A stretch of 38,872 nucleotides of DNA from Planctomycetota bacterium (GCA_023954375.1 JAMLIC010000076.1:1-38872), one strand, 5' to 3'; positions 8,476 to 21,018 are shown, counted from the first letter of the stretch. Numbers and translations are program-made. The notes: generated by a model from the letters alone, not told the origin.

Positions 8476-9621
8476 ATGCGCGGCGCGTGGAAGATCGGCT
8501 CGGTCGCCGGGATCGCCGTCCAGGTCCACTGGACGTTCCTGATCCTGCTCGCGTGGGTGGCCCTCGCCTACGGCGCGGAGGGCGGCCCGGCCGCTGCGCT
8601 GCGCGGCGCGCTCCTCATCTGCCTCCTGTTCGCCACCGTCGTCGCCCACGAGCTCGGCCACGCCATGGCCGCGCGCTGGTTCGGCGTGCGGACGCTCGAC
8701 ATCACGCTCCTGCCGATCGGCGGCGTGGCGCGGCTCGAGCGCTTCCCCGAGGAGGCCCTCCCGGGGCTCGTGATCGCCCTGGCCGGGCCGCTCGTCAGCG
8801 GGCTGATCGCGGCGGTCCTCCTCGGCGGCGCGCTCGTGGTCGGCGGCCCGCTGGCGCTCCTGCCCGGGCCCGGGGCCTCGCTCGTCGTGCAGCTCGGGCT
8901 CGCCAACCTGCTCCTGTGCCTGTTCAACCTCCTGCCCGCGTTCCCCATGGACGGCGGCCGGGCCCTGCGTGCGGCGCTGGCGGCCTTCGTCGGGTCGCTC
9001 GCGGCCACCCGCTACGCGGCGGCCGTCGGGCGCGTCATGGCGGCGCTGTTCGGGGTCGTGGGCCTCATGAGCAACCCGTTCCTCCTGCTGATCGCGCTGT
9101 TCGTGTGGCTCCAGGGGGCGGCCGAGGAGCAGGCCGCGCTCGTGCGCCACGCCCTGCGCCGACGCACGGTGGTGGACGCCCTGGCGCGCGACGTCCGCGT
9201 GCTGCCGCCGGGGACGACCGTCGCCGACGCGGCCATGCTCCTGCAGCACGGGCTGCAGCAGGAGTTCCCGGTCGTCGGGGACGGGCGCCTCGTCGGGGTG
9301 GTCGGCCAGGGCGACCTCGTCCGCGCGCTGGCCGCGGGCTTCGGCCGGGCGCCCGTGACCGAGGTCATGCGCCGCGACGTCGCGCCGCTGCCGCTCGCCA
9401 CGCCGCTGACCGCGGCCTACGAGCGGCTGCAGGAGGCCGCCGCGGCGGGCCTCCGCGCGCTGCCGGTCGTGGACGAGGGCGGTGAGCTCGTGGGGCTGGT
9501 GGGGCTGGACACGGTCGCCGGCCTCATGGCCGTCGCGGCGGCGGCCGCCGCCGCTCGCCCGCGCCCTGGCCGCGATCGCTTCGAGATGCCGGCGCTCGGG
9601 GCCGCCGGGCGGGCCGCGTGA
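8476..9621 (+). CDS. Site-2 protease family zinc metallopeptidase (M50) with two CBS domains
   Basis: 381 residues. A membrane domain (about 1-225, several hydrophobic helices) carries HELGH (His58, Glu59, His62) and the distal zinc ligand in FPMDGG (Asp159), the two hallmarks of S2P/SpoIVFB-type proteases. Two CBS domains follow (about 230-290 and 292-350). They usually bind adenine nucleotides and may tie proteolysis to energy state. Family members cleave membrane-spanning regulators such as anti-sigma factors within the bilayer; the substrate here is unknown. First gene of a three-gene run, overlapping the next by 4 bp (GTGA). Confidence 0.93.
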   Translation: MRGAWKIGSVAGIAVQVHWTFLILLAWVALAYGAEGGPAAALRGALLICLLFATVVAHELGHAMAARWFGVRTLDITLLPIGGVARLERFPEEALPGLVIALAGPLVSGLIAAVLLGGALVVGGPLALLPGPGASLVVQLGLANLLLCLFNLLPAFPMDGGRALRAALAAFVGSLAATRYAAAVGRVMAALFGVVGLMSNPFLLLIALFVWLQGAAEEQAALVRHALRRRTVVDALARDVRVLPPGTTVADAAMLLQHGLQQEFPVVGDGRLVGVVGQGDLVRALAAGFGRAPVTEVMRRDVAPLPLATPLTAAYERLQEAAAAGLRALPVVDEGGELVGLVGLDTVAGLMAVAAAAAAARPRPGRDRFEMPALGAAGRAA

Positions 9622-10292
9622 GCTGGGACCCGCCGCTCGAGGACCGCGCGGACGCCGGCCGGCGCCTGGCGCGCGCGCTCGCGGGGTACGCCGGGCGGCG
9701 GCCGCTCGTGCTGGCGATCCCCCGGGGCGCCGTCCCCATGGGGCTGCAGGTGGCCGAGGCGCTGGGCGGGGACCTCGACGTCGCGCTCGTGCGCAAGCTC
9801 GGGGCGCCCGGGAACCCGGAGCTGGCGATCGGGGCCGTGTCGGAGGACGGCGCCGTGCTCCTGCACCCGCAGGCGCGCGTCGTGGCCGACGACGCCTGGA
9901 TCGCCGCCGAGGTCGAGCGGCAGCGGGCCCTGCTGCGCGCCCGGCGCGCCGCCTGGGCGCTGCGCCCGCCGGTCGACCCGCGCAGGCGGGTCGTGATCGT
10001 CGTCGACGACGGCGTCGCCACCGGGGCGACGATGGCCGCCGCCCTGGAGGCCGTCCGCCGCCGCGGCCCCGCCGAGCTCGTGGCGGCCGCCGCCGTCGCG
10101 CCGCCGGACGTCGTCGAGCGGCTCGCGCGCGTCGCCGACCGCGTGGTCGTGCTGCGCACGCCGCCCGTGTTCCGCAGCGTCGGCGAGCACTTCCGGGACT
10201 TCTCGCAGGTCACGGATGACGAGGTCGCCCGGGCGCTCGCGCGCGCCGTGACGGGTCACGCGCCCGGTACGCGTCCGCTCCCGTCGCGATGA
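9618..10292 (+). CDS. Phosphoribosyltransferase-domain protein
   Basis: 224 residues. The PRPP-binding signature VVIVVDDGVATGAT spans about 125-138 and an N-terminal IPRGAVPMG loop about 34-42. This resembles the stand-alone predicted phosphoribosyltransferases seen in stress or accessory operons rather than a specific purine or pyrimidine salvage enzyme. The GTG start overlaps the stop of the protease gene, so translation is coupled. The substrate base is unknown. Confidence 0.85.
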   Translation: MSWDPPLEDRADAGRRLARALAGYAGRRPLVLAIPRGAVPMGLQVAEALGGDLDVALVRKLGAPGNPELAIGAVSEDGAVLLHPQARVVADDAWIAAEVERQRALLRARRAAWALRPPVDPRRRVVIVVDDGVATGATMAAALEAVRRRGPAELVAAAAVAPPDVVERLARVADRVVVLRTPPVFRSVGEHFRDFSQVTDDEVARALARAVTGHAPGTRPLPSR

Positions 10293-10372
10293 CGCGCTCG
10301 CCGCAACCCTCGCGCCGGTCGTCGGCGAGGCCGGCGCGCGCCTTGCACGGAGGCGGCGCCGGAGGTGCGGTC

Positions 10373-11122
10373 ATGGAGGGGGTCGCGAGCTACGTCATCC
10401 GGCGCAAGGGCGCGGCGCCCGCGCGGATCACACCGGGGCGCTGCCTCCGGCTCGGCCGGCACGCGAGCAACGACATCGTGCTCGATGACCCGACCATCTC
10501 GCGCTTCCACGCGCGCATCACCTGGCCGGCGGGCTGCCCGGGGCCGGTGCTCACGGACCTCGGCAGCGCCAACGGGACGATCCTCGACGGGGCCGTCGTC
10601 CGGGGCACGGCGTCGCTCGGTGAGCGCGTCGCGATCGGCGTGGGGGACGTCCTCCTCGCCGGTGAGCTCGAGCATCCGGCGCTGATCGCGGACGACGGCC
10701 GGCTCGAGTGCCGACTGTTCAGCGAGGCCGGCGCGCGAACGGAGGAGGGCGTCTTCTCGGCCGGCCGGAGCCTCCGCGACCTGCTGCTCGACCTCGAGCG
10801 CGCCTGTCGCACGGGGACGCTCCTCCTCCAGACCCGCGACGCCCGCGCGAGGATCACCCTCGGCGCCGGACGGATCGTCGACGCCACGACCGACGCGCGC
10901 GCCGGCATCGCCGCGGTGCACGAGGCCCTCGAGCGCTTCGACCGCGGGCGGTTCACGTTCCGCCCCGACATCGAGCCCAGCGAGTGCGTCCTGAGCCTCT
11001 CCCCTCGCGACGTCCTGGCGGGCGGCGCGCGCGCGACCGAGCGGCTCACGAAGGCCGAGGCCTGGTCCGGTCCGCGGAGCGGGCGCTTCCGCCGGAGCGG
11101 GGTGCTCGGCGCGCGGAGCTGA
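10373..11122 (+). CDS. FHA-domain protein with DUF4388-like C-terminal domain
   Basis: 249 residues from the ATG at 10373, which has GGAGGTG 6 nt upstream; an upstream in-frame ATG at 10289 lacks this. The FHA domain (about 1-100) has LGRHASND, SRFHARIT and GSANGT, which bind phosphothreonine peptides. Residues about 120-220 resemble the DUF4388/PATAN module found in planctomycete and myxobacterial signalling proteins. It follows the phosphoribosyltransferase and is likely in the same operon. With several Ser/Thr kinases in the window it is a natural reader of their phosphosites; the actual partner is not shown. Confidence 0.88.
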   Translation: MEGVASYVIRRKGAAPARITPGRCLRLGRHASNDIVLDDPTISRFHARITWPAGCPGPVLTDLGSANGTILDGAVVRGTASLGERVAIGVGDVLLAGELEHPALIADDGRLECRLFSEAGARTEEGVFSAGRSLRDLLLDLERACRTGTLLLQTRDARARITLGAGRIVDATTDARAGIAAVHEALERFDRGRFTFRPDIEPSECVLSLSPRDVLAGGARATERLTKAEAWSGPRSGRFRRSGVLGARS

Positions 11123-11134
11123 CTCCGGGTCCCC

Positions 11135-12769
11135 TCACAACCCCGAGATCGTGCCGTCGGGGTCGACGTCCACCCCCTCGCCGCGCGGGCGGGTGGGCAG
11201 GCCGGGCATGAGCGAGAGGTCACCCGCGACCGCCGTGACCAGGCCCGCCCCCGCCTGGAGCAGCACCTCGCGGATCGGCAGGCGGAACGGGCGCGGCAGG
11301 CCGCCCCACGCCGGGTCGTGGCCGAGCGACAGGGGGGTCTTGGCCACGCAGGGCTGGGCGCGGCCGTGGCCGTCGCGCTCCAGCCGCGCGATCGCCCGCG
11401 CCGCCGCGGGCGCGACGTCGACGCCGTCGGCGCCGTACATGGCCGTCGCGATCGCCTCGAGCTTCTGGACCAGCGGCAGGTCGTCGGCGTAGAGGAGGGC
11501 GGGCGTGACGGGCCCCGCCTCCCCGGCCGCGGCCACGGCCCGGGCCAGCTCCTCGCAGCCCGCGCCGCCCTCGTCGAAGGGGCGGCACGGGACCGCGGCG
11601 AACGCGCCGGCGGCGAGCCCGGCCTCGGCGACGAGGTCGAGGGCCGCGGGGCGGTCGCCGGCGAAGGCGTTGACGGCGACGACCACCGGCACGCCGAAGC
11701 GGCGGACCGCCGCGACGTGGTGGGCGAGGTTCGCGGCGCCGCGGCGCAGCGCCTCGTCGCCCGACGGGCCGGCCGCCGCCCCGTGGGCCTCGAGGGCGCG
11801 GGTCGTGGCGACGACCACCGCGGCGGCGCAGCCCAGGTCCGCCTGGCGGCACACGATGTCGAAGAACTTCTCGGCGCCGAGGTCGGCGCCGAAGCCCGCC
11901 TCGGTGACCACCCAGTCGGCGAGGGCCAGCCCGACGCGGTCGGCGATCACCGAGCTGCAGCCGTGCGCGACGTTGGCGAACGGACCGGCGTGCGCGAGCA
12001 CGGGGGCGCCCTCGATCGTCTGCAGCAGGTTCGGCCGGGCGGCATCGCGCAGGAGCGCGGTCATGGCGCCCGCGACGCGCAGCTCCTCGAGCGTCACCTC
12101 CCCGCCGCCGGCGTCGCGGCGGCGCCGGGCGACGACGATCCGCCCCAGGCGCGCGCGCAGGTCGGCCACGTCGCGGGCCAGCGCCAGGACGGCCATGACC
12201 TCGGAGGCGGCCGTGATCACCCAGGGCGCCTCGCGCGCCGGCCCGGCGCCGGGCCCCAGGCCGACGACGGTGCGCCGGAGCGCGCGGTCGCACAGGTCGA
12301 GCGCCCTCGGCCACGAGACGGACGCCGGGTCGATCGCCAGCGGCCCGCCGCGGTGGAGGTGCTCGTCGAGGAAGGCGGCGGCCAGGTTGTGGGCCGCCTG
12401 CACGGCGTGCGAGTCGCCCGTGAGGTGCAGGTCGAAGCGGTCGCGGGGGACGACCTGGCTCCGCCCGCCGCCGTTGCCGCCGCCCTTGAGGCCGAACACG
12501 GGCCCGAGCGTCGGCTGGCGCACGGCGCCGCACGCCCGCGCGCCCAGGCGGCGGAGCGCCTGCACGAGCCCGAGGAGGACCGTCGTCTTGCCCTCGCCCT
12601 GGCTCGTCGGGGTGATCGCCGTGACGAGCACGAGCCGCCCGCGCCCGGCCGCGCGCTCGAGCACCGGGCGCGGGTCGACCTTGGCGACGCCGCGGCCCCA
12701 CGGCTCGACCTCGCCGGGCGCGAGGCCCAGCTCACGCGCGACGTCCTCGATCGGGCGCAGCTCCTCCAC
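11135..12769 (-). CDS. fhs: Formate--tetrahydrofolate ligase
   Basis: 544 residues, close to the usual ~555. It makes 10-formyl-THF from formate, THF and ATP. Visible signatures are LVTAITPTSQGEGKTT (nucleotide-binding loop, about 48-63), PTLGPVFGLKGG, GGGRSQVVP and HLTGDSHAV. The loop reads GEGKTTV where GEGKTTT is more common. The GTG start at 12769 has an AGGGGGGG run just upstream. It begins 9 bp after the stop of the exported-protein gene (12779-13750) and ends 12 bp from the convergent FHA gene, with no room for a classic terminator. With the neighbouring PFOR it points to C1/acetyl-CoA metabolism, though fhs is also common in ordinary folate metabolism. Confidence 0.95.
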   Translation of the reverse strand: MEELRPIEDVARELGLAPGEVEPWGRGVAKVDPRPVLERAAGRGRLVLVTAITPTSQGEGKTTVLLGLVQALRRLGARACGAVRQPTLGPVFGLKGGGNGGGRSQVVPRDRFDLHLTGDSHAVQAAHNLAAAFLDEHLHRGGPLAIDPASVSWPRALDLCDRALRRTVVGLGPGAGPAREAPWVITAASEVMAVLALARDVADLRARLGRIVVARRRRDAGGGEVTLEELRVAGAMTALLRDAARPNLLQTIEGAPVLAHAGPFANVAHGCSSVIADRVGLALADWVVTEAGFGADLGAEKFFDIVCRQADLGCAAAVVVATTRALEAHGAAAGPSGDEALRRGAANLAHHVAAVRRFGVPVVVAVNAFAGDRPAALDLVAEAGLAAGAFAAVPCRPFDEGGAGCEELARAVAAAGEAGPVTPALLYADDLPLVQKLEAIATAMYGADGVDVAPAAARAIARLERDGHGRAQPCVAKTPLSLGHDPAWGGLPRPFRLPIREVLLQAGAGLVTAVAGDLSLMPGLPTRPRGEGVDVDPDGTISGL

Positions 12770-12778
12770 GGTCCCCCC

Positions 12779-13750
12779 CTACCAGGTCACGAGCGCGAGC
12801 TCGACCCCGACCACGACCTCATCGTCCTCCGGGCGATACCTGAGCGCGAGCTCCACCTCGAGGAACCGGAGCCGCGCCGGCCCGCGGAAGAGCTCGAGGA
12901 CGGCCCGCACGCGGACGTCGCGCACGGGCCCGCCGTGCCCGCCGGAGGCGCGCACTCGCACCGCCGGCCGGAGGGTCAGGCGCCACCGCGGGCGCAGGAG
13001 CGCCGGCGCGAGGCCGGGCCTGGCCGGAGCGGCCTCGAGCTCCCCCTCCGGAGGGCCGACCTCGCCCGCGACGAGGTCCTCGGCGTCGACGACCTCCCGC
13101 CGCAGCCAGGCGTGCTCGCGCGCCAGCCGGGCGGTCTCGAGCCGGCGGAGGGGGCGCGGGGCGTCCGGCTCGACGGCCAGCGCCCCCACGCGCTCGACCT
13201 GCAGGCGCAGGTCGCTCGTGAGGATCAGCGGGCCGAGGCGCAGCGCGACGCGCTCGCCGACGACGTGCTCGAGCGGCGGGTCGGGCGCGCCGCCGCGGCT
13301 CGCCGGCAGGGAGTCGAGCCACGAGCGCTCCCACCAGCGGCCGCCGGCCCGGTGGTCGGCGAGCGCGTCGAACATGCGCTCCAGCGCGGCCTCGTAGCGC
13401 TCGTCGCTCAGGACGCCGGCCGCCCAGGCGTCGCGGAGCGACGCGTGCCAGCGGTCGCGGAGGTGGCCCTGCACGCGGCGCACGACGACGGCCTGGAGGC
13501 CGGCGTAGCGGATGACGAGCGCGCCCGGCGGCAGGCGCGTGAGCGAGACCTGCGGCAGGAGGTCCGCGCCCGACACCCAGCGCAGCCGCGGCAGGCGCAG
13601 CGTGACGTCGATCGGCTCGGCGGGGGCGGGCGTGGCCGGGGCGTCGCCGCGGCGCTCGACGGTCGGGCGCGGCGCGTCGTCGCCCCGGGCGGGGGCGAGC
13701 GCCAGACCTCCGATCAGGAGGAGCGGACCGATGACACGGGCGGCGACCAC
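12779..13750 (-). CDS. Exported protein of unknown function
   Basis: 323 residues starting at GTG 13750 with a signal peptide (hydrophobic core GPLLLIGGLALAPA, likely cleavage near residue 23). A Pro/Ala-rich linker follows, then an Arg-rich, beta-prone body without a recognised motif. Residues about 195-260 include a segment rich in Glu, Arg and Leu. It is 9 bp upstream of fhs on the same strand, so the two are probably co-transcribed; the link to folate metabolism is not obvious. Its start faces PFOR across a 194-bp divergent region in which I found no clear promoter pair. Confidence 0.65.
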   Translation of the reverse strand: MVAARVIGPLLLIGGLALAPARGDDAPRPTVERRGDAPATPAPAEPIDVTLRLPRLRWVSGADLLPQVSLTRLPPGALVIRYAGLQAVVVRRVQGHLRDRWHASLRDAWAAGVLSDERYEAALERMFDALADHRAGGRWWERSWLDSLPASRGGAPDPPLEHVVGERVALRLGPLILTSDLRLQVERVGALAVEPDAPRPLRRLETARLAREHAWLRREVVDAEDLVAGEVGPPEGELEAAPARPGLAPALLRPRWRLTLRPAVRVRASGGHGGPVRDVRVRAVLELFRGPARLRFLEVELALRYRPEDDEVVVGVELALVTW

Positions 13751-13944
13751 GCGGCGGGGCGAAGCAAGGGCGAGGCCGCGCTGGATCGCGCGTCCCGCGC
13801 GCTGCCTTTGCCATGCTCGTGCGCGCGCTGGCGGAGTGTCACCGCCCCGAGGCGGGCCGTCACATGCGCGTGACCGCCCCCCCGGCGCCGGGCCTTCCAG
13901 GGCGGCCCGCGACGTGCTCCCGAGGACCCCGGACGGAGGCCCGG

Positions 13945-17469
<3,525 letters not shown>

Positions 17470-19017
17470 TCAGGGGAGCGGGACGATCACGAGCCGCTGC
17501 TGCGAGGTCCCGACGACGACCCCGTCGCCCAGGGGCAGGAGGCGGGCGACCCGCGCCGCGCCCAGGGCCGCGGCGCTGTAGCCGGGGAGGGTCTCGCGGG
17601 TGAGCGCGATCACGTCGTAGCGCAGGAGCTCGCCCGTGGTCGGGTGGAAGCCGGCCATGTAGCGCGGGTCCCCGAGGCCCAGCGGCGCGTCGACCGTCCC
17701 CGAGATCACCGCCAGGCTGCGGAAGGCCGCGGCCGTGGAGTCGCCCGATGCGAGCTCGAAGATCTGGCCGCGGGTGGTGAGCCCCCGCGTGCCCGTCACG
17801 TTGACCGCGAGGGGGTCGGGGCCGCTCGTGACGCCGGAGCTCTCCAGGTTCCGGGTCGTCTGGTCCGGGCCGAGCGAGAGCCGCCAGGAGGACACGGTGC
17901 GCGGCGAGGTGTCCGTGTCCATCGGGGGCGTTCACCGGTCCGACCTCGAAGGCGTCGCTCGACCCGGGCGCGAGCCCGGGCGAGGAGGCGACGAGCACGT
18001 GAGACCCGACCGTCATCACGCGCATGCCCGTGAAGTCGACGAGGCCGAGGACCGCGTCGCGGGTGAGGGTGCCCGCGAGGTCCCCCGGCCCGTCGAGCGC
18101 CAGGGTGACCGTATGCGTCCCCGTCGTCACGACGTTCCCCCAGGCGTCGACCACCGCCACGCGCGGCGCGGGGACCTGGATCTCGCCCACCTCGACGTCC
18201 GAGGGCTGACGGACGAAGGCCAGGGCCACGGCGCCGGTGCAGGGGAGGACGTCGAAGGGCGCCGAGCGTGCGGTCAGGGCGTCCGAGGTCGCCACCAGCA
18301 CGAACCCGGCGCCGGGCGCGGCGACGCTCAGGTCCCCGAACCGGGCCACGCCGGCGCTGCTGCTGCGCGAGGTCGTGCCCGCGAGCGCGGCGTGCGGGTC
18401 GAGCGTCAGGATGACCGTCCGGTCCCCGCTGGTGACCGTGTTCCCGAAGCGATCCTGCACCACGACCGCCACCTCGGCGAGCGTCGACCCGGCGACGACC
18501 GACGAGGGCTGCGCCTGGAACGCCAGCGCCGCCGGATCGGAGGGCACGACCCCGAACGGGGCGCTCTCGCCGCGCAGGCCCGCGGCGGTGACCACCAGCG
18601 TGTAGCCCGCCGCGGCCCGGTCGAGGGTCAGGTCGTCGAACCGCGCCACCCCGCCCGCGGCCGCGACCGTGGTCGTGCCCGAGAGGGTGCCGCCCCCGGG
18701 GTTCACGCCGAGCGAGACCGTCACCAGGAGGCCGACGTTCGCGGCGAGGGCCCCGGACGCGTCCTCGATGAGGACCTCGAGCGGCATCTGGCCCGGAGCC
18801 CCGGCGATCGCCGTGAGCGGCTGGCGGGCGAGGCGGAGCGCGATCGGAGCGCCCGCGCCGCCCCGTCGGCGGGCCCGCGCCGTGACGAGCCGGACCCGTC
18901 CATGACGGCGTAGGCGATGCCCAGGGCCGGCGCGCAGCCGGTCGCGCCGGCGCCGAGCAGCGCCACGAGCGCGCAGCAGAGCGCGCCCGGAGTCGGTGGC
19001 CTCACGCTGCGCCCCAC
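17470..19017 (-). pseudogene. Ig-like-repeat lipoprotein gene with two frame breaks
   Basis: The minus strand encodes a lipoprotein signal peptide (GALCCALVALLGAGATGC, lipobox Cys), then in another frame three Ig-like repeats of about 100 residues (each beginning like RQPLTAIAG, QAQPSSVVAG or VRQPSDVEVG, with conserved FDDLTL/FGDLSV strands), then in a third step a ~150-residue C-terminal domain. The first break lies at about 18830-18900 (one base seems missing) and the second at about 17930-17950 in a C5 run (one base extra). Undoing both gives about 515 residues. Such proteins are surface or adhesive proteins. Two compensating indels could be sequencing errors or real decay. GTG 19017 or 19005 could be the start. 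Confidence 0.7.
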
Positions 19018-19108
19018 CTCTCACCTCGCCTGGTGAGCGTAGCCGATGACTTTGCACATCGCACGGCCTGGCCTCGGGGAGGCCAGCCACCCGGCGAACC
19101 GCCCGAAC

Positions 19109-19130
19109 GGAGCGGCTGCCGGACCGCTCC
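19109..19130. other. Hairpin in the 19018-19402 gap
   Basis: GGAGCGG / CCGCTCC, a 7-bp stem with an 8-nt loop, upstream of the lipoprotein gene. Apart from this and the PFOR-like stub at about 19240-19388, I see no gene in the 385-bp gap. Confidence 0.3.
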
Positions 19131-19239
19131 TGTCCGCGGCGGCCCCGTCTGCCGGGTGGTATGCGCCCAGCCAGCATCGACACGTTACTCCGACGCGCCG
19201 CGGACCGGAGCGCTCTGGCTCGGGGTCTTCCCTGGCCGG

Positions 19240-19388
19240 CGCCCTCGACCGCCTCGTCCCGCGCCGCGCGGACGGGCGCGAGGCTGTCCTCGACTCGCCG
19301 CCGGCGCGCGCGCTTCACGACCCGGCGCGCCTGCCGGCCGCCCAGGCGGACGCGCACCGGGTCTTCCGCGTGTACCGGGCCGTCGGAG
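19240..19388 (+). pseudogene. Relict fragment resembling the PFOR C-terminus
   Basis: The plus strand encodes PRRADGREAVLDSPPAR and then DPARLPAAQADAHRVFRVYR. The end of PFOR has PRRADRGEAPLVLDSPPPR and DPARLAAAQADAARRYALY. At DNA level GTCCTCGACTCGCCGCC and a second block around GACCCGGCGCGCCTG are shared (17293-17309 and about 17368-17403 versus about 19286-19302 and 19318-19353). A multiple-of-three deletion of about 42 nt separates the blocks. No start codon or upstream PFOR sequence remains. It is a decayed duplicate end of PFOR or of a second PFOR-like gene, left on the far side of the lipoprotein gene. Confidence 0.7.
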
Positions 19389-19402
19389 GCCGAGGCGCCA
19401 GG

Positions 19403-20416
19403 TCAGGTGGCGAAGAGGGCGCCGGCCACGGCGAGCGCGGCCGCGACGAGCAGGACGATCAGGACCGTCGCCCCGCCGCCCCCTTGCCGCCGCTCGCGCC
19501 GGGCCACGGTCGCCAGGGCGGCCGACGAGCCCGACGACGACAGGCGCCGGCGGCGCTTCCTCCGCGGCGGCGACGCTGCGCCTCCGGCCGCGCTCGCCGC
19601 CCGCAGGGCGCGGGCGAACGCCGCCCCGTCGGCCGGGCGCGCGGCCGGGTCCTTCGCGAGGCAGGCGGCGATCAGGTCGACGACGGCCTGCGGCGCCACG
19701 CCCTCGAGCGGCTCGAGCGGCGGCGCCTCGCGCTGGTGCTTCTCGAGGAGCAGCTTCGGCGCCGGCGCGTTGAACGGCCACTGGTCGGTGAGGCACTCGT
19801 AGAGCGTGACGCCCAGCGCGTAGACGTCGGCCCGCGGGTCCGGCGCGGCGCCCCTGCAGCGCTCGGGCGCCATGTAGGCGGGGGTGCCGAACACGGCGCC
19901 GGTGACCGCGTCGCCCGACACCTGCGCCAGGCCGAAGTCGACCACCTTGATCCGGCCCCCGGCGTCGAGGAGCAGGTTCTCCGGCTTGACGTCGCCGTGC
20001 ACGAGGCCGGCGGCGTGCGCGGCGCCGAGCCCGTCGCCGGCCTCGGCGAGGAGGCGCAGGGCCTCGTCCGGCTCGAGGTCGCCCGCGCGCAGGCGCGCGC
20101 GGAGCGAGCCGCCGGGGAGGTGCTCGAGGACGAGGTGGGGGATCCCCCCCTCGGCCTCGGTCCCGGCCGAGAGGACGCGCACGACGTGCGGGTGCGTGAC
20201 GGCGCCGAGCGCCCGCGCCTCGCGCAGGAAGGCCTCGACCAGGGCCGGCTTGCCCCAGGCGCGCTTCGGGTCGAGGAGCTTGACCACGACCGGCGCGTCG
20301 AGGTGGCGGTGGCGGCCCTCGTAGACGCGGCTCATGCCGCCGCCGCCCAGGTGGCGCACGAGGCGGACCTCGCCCAGCACCCGCCCGATGTGCTCGTCGC
20401 CGCTCACCTGCGGCAT
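19403..20416 (-). CDS. Membrane-anchored Ser/Thr protein kinase, non-RD type
   Basis: 337 residues. The kinase domain (about 15-275) has glycine loop GGGGMSRV, Lys46, catalytic loop HGDVKPEN (Asp142) and DFG (Asp160), then GTPAYMAPE. The catalytic loop has Gly where most bacterial kinases have Arg before the Asp, so this is a non-RD kinase and may not depend on activation-loop phosphorylation; that is a family rule, not shown here. A basic linker (RRKRRRR) and one C-terminal membrane helix (about 315-335) tether it with almost no outside domain. Sensing would therefore be cytoplasmic or by partners. A strong hairpin lies upstream at 20501-20522. Confidence 0.92.
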   Translation of the reverse strand: MPQVSGDEHIGRVLGEVRLVRHLGGGGMSRVYEGRHRHLDAPVVVKLLDPKRAWGKPALVEAFLREARALGAVTHPHVVRVLSAGTEAEGGIPHLVLEHLPGGSLRARLRAGDLEPDEALRLLAEAGDGLGAAHAAGLVHGDVKPENLLLDAGGRIKVVDFGLAQVSGDAVTGAVFGTPAYMAPERCRGAAPDPRADVYALGVTLYECLTDQWPFNAPAPKLLLEKHQREAPPLEPLEGVAPQAVVDLIAACLAKDPAARPADGAAFARALRAASAAGGAASPPRRKRRRRLSSSGSSAALATVARRERRQGGGGATVLIVLLVAAALAVAGALFAT

Positions 20417-20500
20417 CGTGACCGACGCCCGGGGCGCCGCGCCATCGTCGGGGAGCGACCGCGCGCACGAGGGTCCTGGGGGTCGAACGTCATGACGCAG

Positions 20501-20522
20501 GGGGCGCAGCAGGCTGCGCCCC
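20501..20522. terminator. Strong hairpin between two minus-strand genes
   Basis: GGGGCGCAGC-AG-GCTGCGCCCC, a perfect 10-bp arm pair. It lies about 60 nt after the stop of the small helical protein gene and about 85 nt before the kinase start. It would terminate the former's transcript; no T tract follows. Confidence 0.5.
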
Positions 20523-20540
20523 TACGCCGCTCCAGGTCTC

Positions 20541-20560
20541 ATCGGATCGGATCGGATCGG
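20541..20560. repeat. ATCGG tandem repeat, four copies
   Basis: Four perfect head-to-tail copies of ATCGG, just downstream of the small helical protein gene (minus strand). Short enough to change in copy number by slippage; function unknown. Confidence 0.7.
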
Positions 20561-20582
20561 AGCAGGCGCCTCCTCCTGGCCG

Positions 20583-20939
20583 CTAGGCCGAAGCGCCAGC
20601 CGTCTCCTGGTCGGCGCCCGCGGCGCGCGGGCGCAGGGCGGCCTCGAAGGCCTCGACGTGGACGCGCACCTGCCCGGCGAGCCGCAGGAGCAGGTCGGCG
20701 CCGCGCCGCTCGGCGCGCGCGTAGGTGGCGAGGGTCGCCTCCCGCGTGCTCGCCGACAGCTTCGTCAACTCCGCGCGCGTGCTCGCGAGCGCGTCGCGCG
20801 TCCGGCCCAGCGCCTCCTGCCACTGCCGCTTGCCGTTCTCGCCCGCCTCGCGCAGGTCGGCGCGCAGGCGGCCGAGCGCGTCCACCGCCTCGGTCGAAGT
20901 CTCGGGGGTCGGGATCTCGGGGGTCGTCGCGTCGGTCAT
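20583..20939 (-). CDS. Small helical protein of unknown function
   Basis: 118 residues from ATG 20939, which has GAGGAGAGGA about 6 nt upstream; an earlier in-frame start (20981) would fall at or before the predicted transcription start. After a Thr/Pro-rich N-terminus (TDATTPEIPTPETSTE) the chain is almost all amphipathic helix, rich in Ala, Arg, Leu and Glu, ending in an Ala-rich tail. It is loosely like phasins or other helix-bundle coat proteins, but no signature confirms that. It has the clearest sigma70-type promoter in the window, so it may be well expressed. Confidence 0.65.
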   Translation of the reverse strand: MTDATTPEIPTPETSTEAVDALGRLRADLREAGENGKRQWQEALGRTRDALASTRAELTKLSASTREATLATYARAERRGADLLLRLAGQVRVHVEAFEAALRPRAAGADQETAGASA

Positions 20940-20989
20940 CGTCGTCCTCTCCTCGCGCACGGGGCGCTTCGCCCGGTGCACGGGAGTGG

Positions 20990-21018
20990 AAGATAGCGCC
21001 CGTGCCGCGTCGCGTCAA
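20990..21018 (-). promoter_or_regulatory. Sigma70-type promoter of the small helical protein gene
   Basis: On the minus strand TTGACG (21018-21013), a 17-nt spacer and TATCTT (20995-20990). This predicts a start of transcription near 20983 and a leader of about 44 nt that carries the Shine-Dalgarno. Confidence 0.7.

Noticed and set aside
11318..13873. Long plus-strand open frame across fhs and its neighbour
   Set aside because: It covers two real minus-strand genes and encodes only compositionally biased sequence.
13864..13881. GTCAC-N6-GTGAC inverted repeat before PFOR as a Crp/Fnr site
   Set aside because: Arms of 5 bp only, wrong order for TGTGA-N6-TCACA; not distinguishable from chance here.
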